A DNA stretch of 64,000 nt from assembly GCA_016714015.1 (NCBI GenBank), contig JADJNZ010000010.1:62001-126000 (forward strand). The letters run 5' to 3'. The notes beneath the pieces were generated by a model. That model searched no databases, was not told the origin of the DNA, and saw only the letters and a program-made list of their open reading frames with translations. Numbering within the stretch: position 1 is the stretch's first letter; the number at the start of each line of letters is the position of its first letter. Shown here piece by piece: positions 56,052 through 64,000 of the stretch. Source of the DNA: Gemmatimonadota bacterium. Lineage in GTDB: Bacteria; Gemmatimonadota; Gemmatimonadetes; Gemmatimonadales; Gemmatimonadaceae. A program made the position numbers and the translations under genes.

Positions 56052-56648
56052 GTGGGCGAGCGCATCGGGTTGCTCGGCGGGACATTCGATCCGCCGCACG
56101 TCGGTCACCTCTTCCTCGCCTACACGGCGCTGGAGCGACTCGCGCTCGACCGGGTGGTGCTCATCCCGGCCCGGCGTCAGCCACTCAAGGCCGGCGCCGA
56201 GATCACCGCCCCGGAGCATCGGTTGGCCATGACGCGGCTGCTGGCCGGGAGCGATCCCCGCCTGTCGGTCGATCCCGTCGAGCTGTCCCGCGAGGGGTTA
56301 TCTTTCTCGATCGACACCGTCCGGTCCTACCGGGCGGCGCATCCCGCGGCCGAGCTCACGTTCCTCATGGGCGAGGACACGGCAGCGACCCTCGCGCACT
56401 GGCGCGATCCGGCCGGGATCGCCGCACTGGCGCGGATCGTCGTCCTGACGCGCGGAGATGGGCACGAACCGGGGGCGCCGTTGCCCGCGGGAGTCCACGT
56501 GGAGCGGGTGACCACGCGGCGGATCGACATCTCGGCCACGGAGGTCCGCGCGCGGGCGCGCGCCGGATCGTCGTTGCGGGGATTCGTCACGGATGACATT
56601 GCCGCGTACATCGCGGCGCATGGCCTGTATCGCACCACCAACGAGTGA
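56052..56648 (+). CDS. nadD: Nicotinate-nucleotide adenylyltransferase
   Basis: NAD synthesis enzyme of 198 aa that joins nicotinate mononucleotide and ATP. The nucleotidyltransferase motif GLLGGTFDPPHVGHLFLA is at the start, and the late ISATEVRARARAGSSLRGFV matches the ISSTxIR motif. The GTG is 7 bases after the bamD stop. The length and order are normal. secA starts 7 bases after its stop. Confidence 0.95.
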   Translation: MGERIGLLGGTFDPPHVGHLFLAYTALERLALDRVVLIPARRQPLKAGAEITAPEHRLAMTRLLAGSDPRLSVDPVELSREGLSFSIDTVRSYRAAHPAAELTFLMGEDTAATLAHWRDPAGIAALARIVVLTRGDGHEPGAPLPAGVHVERVTTRRIDISATEVRARARAGSSLRGFVTDDIAAYIAAHGLYRTTNE

Positions 56649-56655
56649 ACTTCGG

Positions 56656-59869
<3,214 letters not shown>

Positions 59870-59871
<2 letters not shown>

Positions 59872-59888
59872 CGCGCCGTAGGCGCGCT
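59870..59888 (+). terminator. Hairpin after secA
   Basis: AGCGCGCC, a GTA loop and GGCGCGCT form a perfect 8-bp stem that begins within the secA stop codon region. The following stretch to 59985 includes a GAAGGCTGAAGGCGGAA segment like the units in the rpsD-rpoA hairpin and shows nothing else firm. Confidence 0.55.
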
Positions 59889-59985
59889 GCGCGACGAGGG
59901 CAGAGCCTGGAAGGCTGAAGGCGGAATCAAGCACGAACGGACCGGCGCGCGGCGTTTCGATGAGGGGCCGGACGTCGGGCGGCGG

Positions 59986-59991
59986 TATCCT
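59986..59991 (+). promoter_or_regulatory. -10 box directly before radC
   Basis: TATCCT ends 6 bases before the GTG, so the transcript would begin at the start codon. No clear -35. Confidence 0.35.
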
Positions 59992-59997
59992 CTCCGC

Positions 59998-60678
59998 GTG
60001 CCCTCCGTCCTCGACCTCCCTCCCGCCGATCGCCCGCGTGAGCGCCTCCGCGCGCTCGGTGCCGCCTCGCTCACCACGAGCGAGCTGCTCGGCCTCCTCC
60101 TCGGCGTCGCGACGACCGGTCGGACCTCGACCGACCTCGCGGCCGACGTCATCCACCGGGCGGGCGGGTCGCTCCGCCGGCTCGGCCAGATCCCCATCGC
60201 GGCGCTGACGGAGGTCCCCGGCCTCGGGGAGGTGCGCGCGTTGGCGATCCACGCGGCGCTCGAGCTGGGGCGCCGACTGGCCGCGGAGGGGGCGGATGAA
60301 GGGGAGCCCATGCGCGGGCCGCGGGATGTCTGGCGGTACTACGCGCCGCGGCTCGAGGGGCTCACCGTCGAGGAGTTCCACGTTGCCGTGCTCGACGCGC
60401 AGCACCGGCTGGAGCGGGACATCCTGGTGAGTCGCGGGATCCTCAACTCCTCCCTGGTGCACCCGCGCGAGGTCTTCCGGGAGGCGATCGCCGAGCGGGC
60501 GGCCAGTTTGGTGCTGGTGCACAACCACCCCTCAGGCGACCCGACGCCGAGCCCCGATGACCGGGCGATCACCGCGCAGCTGGTGGCGGCCGGGCGGCTG
60601 CTCGATATCCCGATCCAGGACCACCTGGTCATCGGACGGGGACGCTTCGTGTCGTTCGCCGAGGCGGGGTTGTTGTAG
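59998..60678 (+). CDS. radC: RadC/JAB-MPN-domain protein
   Basis: Protein of 226 aa with an N-terminal helix-hairpin-helix-like part (ARELLGLL-type repeats around residue 25 and VPGLGEVRALAIHAALELG) and a C-terminal JAB domain. The metal motif is HNHPSGDPTPSPDD, intact. RadC was once called a repair protein, but its role is not settled. The GTG is the first codon after a -10 box. Start choice is supported by the family N-terminus (LDLPPADRPRERL). Confidence 0.93.
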   Translation: MPSVLDLPPADRPRERLRALGAASLTTSELLGLLLGVATTGRTSTDLAADVIHRAGGSLRRLGQIPIAALTEVPGLGEVRALAIHAALELGRRLAAEGADEGEPMRGPRDVWRYYAPRLEGLTVEEFHVAVLDAQHRLERDILVSRGILNSSLVHPREVFREAIAERAASLVLVHNHPSGDPTPSPDDRAITAQLVAAGRLLDIPIQDHLVIGRGRFVSFAEAGLL

Positions 60679-60728
60679 GGGACACGGGAGAAGGGGGAAG
60701 GAACACGGCGGAACGGGTCTAGGGCGTG

Positions 60729-60745
60729 GGGCCGGGCACCGGCCC
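60729..60745 (+). terminator. Short hairpin after radC
   Basis: GGGCCGG, a GCA loop and CCGGCCC form a 7-bp GC stem in the gap before the rel promoter. No T-tract, so low certainty. Confidence 0.35.
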
Positions 60746-60766
60746 AACCCCAAGCGGAACGCCGAC

Positions 60767-60795
60767 TTGACCCTTCCCCTGCATCGGCGGATATA
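60767..60795 (+). promoter_or_regulatory. Promoter of the Rel/Spo gene
   Basis: TTGACC (60767-60772), 17 bases, and GATATA (60790-60795; TATATC shifted by 2 is possible). Transcription would start near 60802, 44 bases before the CTG at 60846. Confidence 0.55.
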
Positions 60796-60845
60796 TCCAA
60801 GGTGCCGCGTGCCGTCCCTGGCCCGCCCGAACCCTGGAGTCCCGC

Positions 60846-63035
60846 CTGAGCGCCCCCGTCCTCACCGAAATCATCCCCGGCTGGGACCTCTCCGTCGAGG
60901 CGCTCCCCGAGCGGCTCGACACGGAGTTGCTCGCGCGCGCCTACCGGTTCTCGGAGAAGGCGCACACGGGCCAGACACGGCGGAACGGCGATCCCTACGT
61001 CACGCATTGTGTCGAGGTCGCCAAGATCCTCGCCGACCTCCAGCTCGACAGCGTGACCGTCGCGAGCGGGCTCATCCACGACGTCGTCGAGGACACCGCC
61101 TTCACGGTCGAGGACGTGGAGCGTGAGTTCGGGCGCGAGATCGCGCAGATCGTCGACGGCCTGACCAAGATCGGCCACCTGCCGATGGCCTCGCGCGAGG
61201 AGCGGCAGGTCGAGAGCTACCGCAAGCTGCTGCTCTCGGTCGCCAAGGACGCGCGCGTGATCCTCGTGAAGCTCGCCGACCGCCTGCACAACATGCGGAC
61301 GCTCGAGTGGATGCCGGAGGAGAAGCGGCAGCGCATCGCGCTCGAGACGCGCGACCTCTACGCGCCGATGGCGCACCGGTTCGGCCTCGCCTCGATGAAG
61401 GCGGAGCTGGAGGACCTGTCGTTCAAGTGGCTCGAGCCAGAGGAGTACCGCAACCTCGCGAAGCTCATCGCGAACAAGCGGGCGGACCGCGACGCCCTCA
61501 TCGCCGAGATGATCGGGCCGCTCGAGCTGAAGCTCCGCGAGGCGGGGGTCATCCTCCACGAGGTCGGCGGGCGGCCGAAGCATCTCTGGTCGATCCACAA
61601 GAAGATGCAGAAGCGCGACAAGCCGTACGACGAGATCTACGACCTGTACGCCATCCGCGTGCTCGTCGAGAACGTCCCCGAGTGCTACCACGCCCTCGGT
61701 GTGATCCATGGCGCCTGGACGCCGCTCCAGGAGCGCATCAAGGACTACATCGCCTCGCCGAAGTCGAACGGCTACCAGTCGCTCCACACCACGGTGTTCG
61801 GGCCGCGCGGGACGCTCTTCGAGATCCAGATCCGGACGCGCGAGATGCATCGCACCGCCGAGTACGGCATCGCGGCGCACTGGCTGTACAAGGAGGGCGA
61901 GAAGGGCGGGAAGCACGACCTGGACCGACATCTCTCCTGGTTCCGCCAGGTGCTCGAGCTGCAGCTCGACGCCGAGACGCCGGACCAGTTCCTCGAGTTC
62001 CTCAAGCTCGACCTCTATCAGGACGAGATCTTCGTCTTCACGCCCAACGGCGACGTGATCCAGCTGCCGAAGGGTGCGACGCCGATCGACTTCGCCTTCG
62101 CGGTGCACACGCAGGTCGGGCTGCACACGCAGGGCGCCCGCGTGAACGGCCGCATCGTCCCGCTCTCGCGCGAGCTCCGGAACTCGGAGACGATCGAGAT
62201 CATCCGGTCACCCAACGCCCGGCCGAGCCGCGACTGGCTCGCGCACGTGCGCACCGGTCGCGCGCGGCATAGGATCCGGCAGTGGTTGCGCAACGAGGAG
62301 CACAAGACGTTCGTGGCGGTGGGACAGGAGATCCTCGACCGCGAGTTGCGCCGCCGTCGCCATGCCAAGCTCACGGACGCCGAGTTGCAGCGCGGGGCGC
62401 AGGCGCTCGCGCTCACTGACCTCGACCACGTCCACGCGAGCATCGGGCAGGGGGACATCACGGTCACCCAGCTGCTCAAGGCCATCTACCCCGAGCTGGA
62501 CGAGGCGCAGGAGCAGGCGCTCAAGCCGAGCGCGCTCGAGCGCCTCATCGACCGCATGCGGCGCCCGGGCACGTCGAAGGGGCTCCGCATCCAGGGCGCC
62601 GACGGCCTCATGGTGCGCTACGCGCAGTGCTGCCAGCCGGTGCCGGGCGACACGGTGGTCGGATACGTCACCCGCGGGCGCGGCGTGAGCATCCATCGCC
62701 AGGACTGTCCCAATCTCCTGCACCTGGTCCACGAGCCGGAGCGTCGGCTCGAGATCGACTGGCAGGAGAGCGCGGGCGAGCGCTTCGTGATCCGGCTCGC
62801 GATCGAGGGCAACGACCGCCGCGGCCTCTACGCGGACCTGGCGGCGGCGGTCAGCGGCACGGGGACCGACATCCGGTCGCTCGAACTCAAGACGACCGAC
62901 GGACGCGTCGCCGGCTCTGCGCTCGTCGAGGTCGAGAACCTCGCGCATCTCGAGAAGATCATCAAGGCGGCGCGCCGCGTGAAGGGCGTCTCCGAGGTCG
63001 CGCGCCGAGAACGCCTCAGCGCGGAAGAAGGCTAG
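60846..63035 (+). CDS. rel: Bifunctional (p)ppGpp synthetase/hydrolase, Rel/SpoT family; probable CTG start
   Basis: Stringent-response enzyme of about 729 aa. The HD hydrolase domain has HTGQTRRNGDPYVTH and the catalytic HDVVEDT. The synthetase domain has YASPKSNGYQSLHT-type sequence, and its RIKD form (RxKD rather than ExDD) fits bifunctional enzymes. TGS and ACT domains follow (about 385-450 and 650-729). No ATG, GTG or TTG exists in frame from the promoter to a TTG at 60927, which would cut off the conserved first helix. A CTG at 60846 has GGAG 6 bases before it, and is used here. The TTG at 60927 is the alternative. Confidence 0.9.
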   Translation: MSAPVLTEIIPGWDLSVEALPERLDTELLARAYRFSEKAHTGQTRRNGDPYVTHCVEVAKILADLQLDSVTVASGLIHDVVEDTAFTVEDVEREFGREIAQIVDGLTKIGHLPMASREERQVESYRKLLLSVAKDARVILVKLADRLHNMRTLEWMPEEKRQRIALETRDLYAPMAHRFGLASMKAELEDLSFKWLEPEEYRNLAKLIANKRADRDALIAEMIGPLELKLREAGVILHEVGGRPKHLWSIHKKMQKRDKPYDEIYDLYAIRVLVENVPECYHALGVIHGAWTPLQERIKDYIASPKSNGYQSLHTTVFGPRGTLFEIQIRTREMHRTAEYGIAAHWLYKEGEKGGKHDLDRHLSWFRQVLELQLDAETPDQFLEFLKLDLYQDEIFVFTPNGDVIQLPKGATPIDFAFAVHTQVGLHTQGARVNGRIVPLSRELRNSETIEIIRSPNARPSRDWLAHVRTGRARHRIRQWLRNEEHKTFVAVGQEILDRELRRRRHAKLTDAELQRGAQALALTDLDHVHASIGQGDITVTQLLKAIYPELDEAQEQALKPSALERLIDRMRRPGTSKGLRIQGADGLMVRYAQCCQPVPGDTVVGYVTRGRGVSIHRQDCPNLLHLVHEPERRLEIDWQESAGERFVIRLAIEGNDRRGLYADLAAAVSGTGTDIRSLELKTTDGRVAGSALVEVENLAHLEKIIKAARRVKGVSEVARRERLSAEEG

Positions 63036-63061
63036 ATTCCGTTCCCTCTCTCCCCTCCGTC

Positions 63062-63511
63062 ATGCATCCCGCACTGCTCCACACGCACAACGCCCTCCGC
63101 TGGGTCGTCCTCGTCGCCGGTATCCTCGCCATCGTCAAGGCGGCCGGCGGCCTGAAGGGGGACCGCGACTATGCGCCCGCGCGCCGCGTCGGCGTCGCCT
63201 TCATGGCCTCGCTCCATCTCCAGCTTATCCTCGGGCTCCTGCTCTTCGTGGTCTCGCCGCTCGTGCAGCAGGCGATGGGCGACATGGCGGCCACCATGAA
63301 GGATGCCGGAACGCGCTTCTTCATCGCCGAGCATCCGACGCTGATGGTGATCGCGGTCGTCGTCGCGACCGTCGGCAGCATCGTCGCGAAGAACGCGAAG
63401 GACGACGCGGCGAAGCACCGGAAGCTGCTCGTCTTCACGGCCGTCGCGCTGCTGCTCCTGCTCGCCGGCATCCCGTGGCAGCGCCCGCTGATGCCGGGGA
63501 TGGGTGGCTGA
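63062..63511 (+). CDS. Small four-helix membrane protein (cytochrome b-like, unassigned)
   Basis: Integral membrane protein of 149 aa with four hydrophobic segments (about residues 12-30, 45-65, 94-114 and 122-140). Early His residues (HPALLHTHNALRW) and another in ASLHLQLILG sit near or in helices, which would allow heme binding. FCB-group genomes carry similar short proteins labelled cytochrome b, but the assignment rests on recall and topology only. A TAGATT box at 63033-63038 lies 23 bases before the ATG. It precedes uvrB by 4 bases. Confidence 0.65.
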   Translation: MHPALLHTHNALRWVVLVAGILAIVKAAGGLKGDRDYAPARRVGVAFMASLHLQLILGLLLFVVSPLVQQAMGDMAATMKDAGTRFFIAEHPTLMVIAVVVATVGSIVAKNAKDDAAKHRKLLVFTAVALLLLLAGIPWQRPLMPGMGG

Positions 63512-63515
63512 CCGG

Positions 63516-64000
63516 GTGCCGTTCCAGCTCGTCGCCCCGTTCGAGCCGGCGGGGGACCAGCCGCGCGCGATCGCCGAACTCTCGGCGGGGCTCGTGCGCG
63601 GGGATCGGTTCCAGACGCTGCTCGGGGTGACCGGCTCGGGCAAGACGATGACGGTCGCCAACGTCATCGCCGCCCACGGGAAGCCGACGCTGGTGCTCTC
63701 CCACAACAAGACGCTCGCCGCGCAGCTCTACGGCGAGCTCAAGGGGTTCTTCCCGCAGAACGCGGTCGAGTACTTCATCTCGTACTACGACTATTACCAG
63801 CCCGAAGCCTACGTGCCGTCGTCCGACACGTACATCGAGAAGGACGCCTCGATCAACGAGGACATCGACCGCCTGCGTCTCCGCGCGACCTCGTCGCTGA
63901 TGGAGCGCGAGGACGTCATCATCGTCGCCACGGTCTCGGCGATCTACGGCCTCGGCGACCCGGAGACGTACCGGGCCTCGATGGTCACGCTGCAGGTGGG
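63516..64000 (+). CDS. uvrB: Excinuclease ABC subunit UvrB (3' end outside window)
   Basis: Start of the nucleotide-excision-repair helicase, 161 codons visible. FQLVAPFEPAGDQPRAI, Walker A GVTGSGKT, LVLSHNKTLAAQLYGEL, and the beta-hairpin YYDYYQPEAYVPSSD that clamps DNA are all present. The GTG start lies 4 bases after the preceding stop. The gene runs off the window. Confidence 0.96.
   Translation, partial: MPFQLVAPFEPAGDQPRAIAELSAGLVRGDRFQTLLGVTGSGKTMTVANVIAAHGKPTLVLSHNKTLAAQLYGELKGFFPQNAVEYFISYYDYYQPEAYVPSSDTYIEKDASINEDIDRLRLRATSSLMEREDVIIVATVSAIYGLGDPETYRASMVTLQV

Overview
This is a GC-rich (roughly 68-70 percent by eye), densely coded bacterial chromosome segment. Most genes lie on the plus strand and are joined by ATGA, GTGA or TGATG stop/start overlaps. 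The gene set points to Gemmatimonadota or a close FCB-group relative. The evidence is an alternative complex III (actE-actF), TonB/ExbB/ExbD energy transduction, Gram-negative envelope genes (bamD, lipoproteins), and a NagB-PIG-L fusion of the kind I recall from Bacteroidetes. That assignment is inference from gene content, not from a search. I saw no transposase, integrase, phage gene or CRISPR array, so this reads as core genome, and no stretch above about 215 bases lacks a gene.

Layout. 1-2243: end of the alternative complex III operon, then tRNA-Ala(TGC). 2425-7339: a peroxiredoxin, a divergent small heat-shock protein, and a kinase / OmpR-type regulator / kinase signalling trio. 7453-10826: tonB, exbB, two exbD genes and a second TonB-like gene. 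10863-12371: an APC amino-acid permease. 12408-21172: an amino-sugar and peptidoglycan-recycling block. On the minus strand it holds a BadF-family sugar kinase, a NagB-PIG-L fusion, an ErpA/IscA protein, an acyltransferase and a NagZ lipoprotein fused to a serine hydrolase. On the plus strand, divergent from nagZ, is a NamZ-like (DUF1343) exo-muramidase. 21184-26984: a CDP-alcohol phosphatidyltransferase, E1alpha/E1beta/E2 of a 2-oxoacid dehydrogenase, and small unknown genes. 26981-36262: a PHP-domain protein, an unusual SDR, an unknown Rossmann-like Cys-rich protein, an amidohydrolase, trxB, an MBL hydrolase, a lipoprotein, aspA, an Rrf2 regulator and an unknown. 36417-36500: tRNA-Leu(CAG), minus strand.

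36564-43546: smpB, an N-acetylmuramoyl-L-alanine amidase, pyrD and pyrF, then the alpha ribosomal operon rpmJ-rpsM-rpsK-rpsD-rpoA-rplQ-rpmB. 43644-55256: a nucleotide-sugar factory (gmd/rmd for GDP-rhamnose, wbpA/B/D/E-type genes for diacetamido-uronic acid, ugd/uxs for UDP-GlcA and UDP-Xyl) with carB inserted. 55256-64000: bamD, nadD, secA, radC, a bifunctional Rel/Spo enzyme, a small membrane protein and the start of uvrB.

The most coherent candidate for something new is the recycling block. NagZ-hydrolase and NamZ would release GlcNAc and MurNAc, the kinase would phosphorylate them, and the PIG-L domain fused to NagB could replace the missing NagA deacetylase. Other points of interest are promoter -10 boxes placed so that several mRNAs would be leaderless, two probable CTG starts, tandem hairpins at the rpmJ leader, an SDR whose catalytic Tyr is replaced by His, and an unrecognised Cys-rich Rossmann-like protein.
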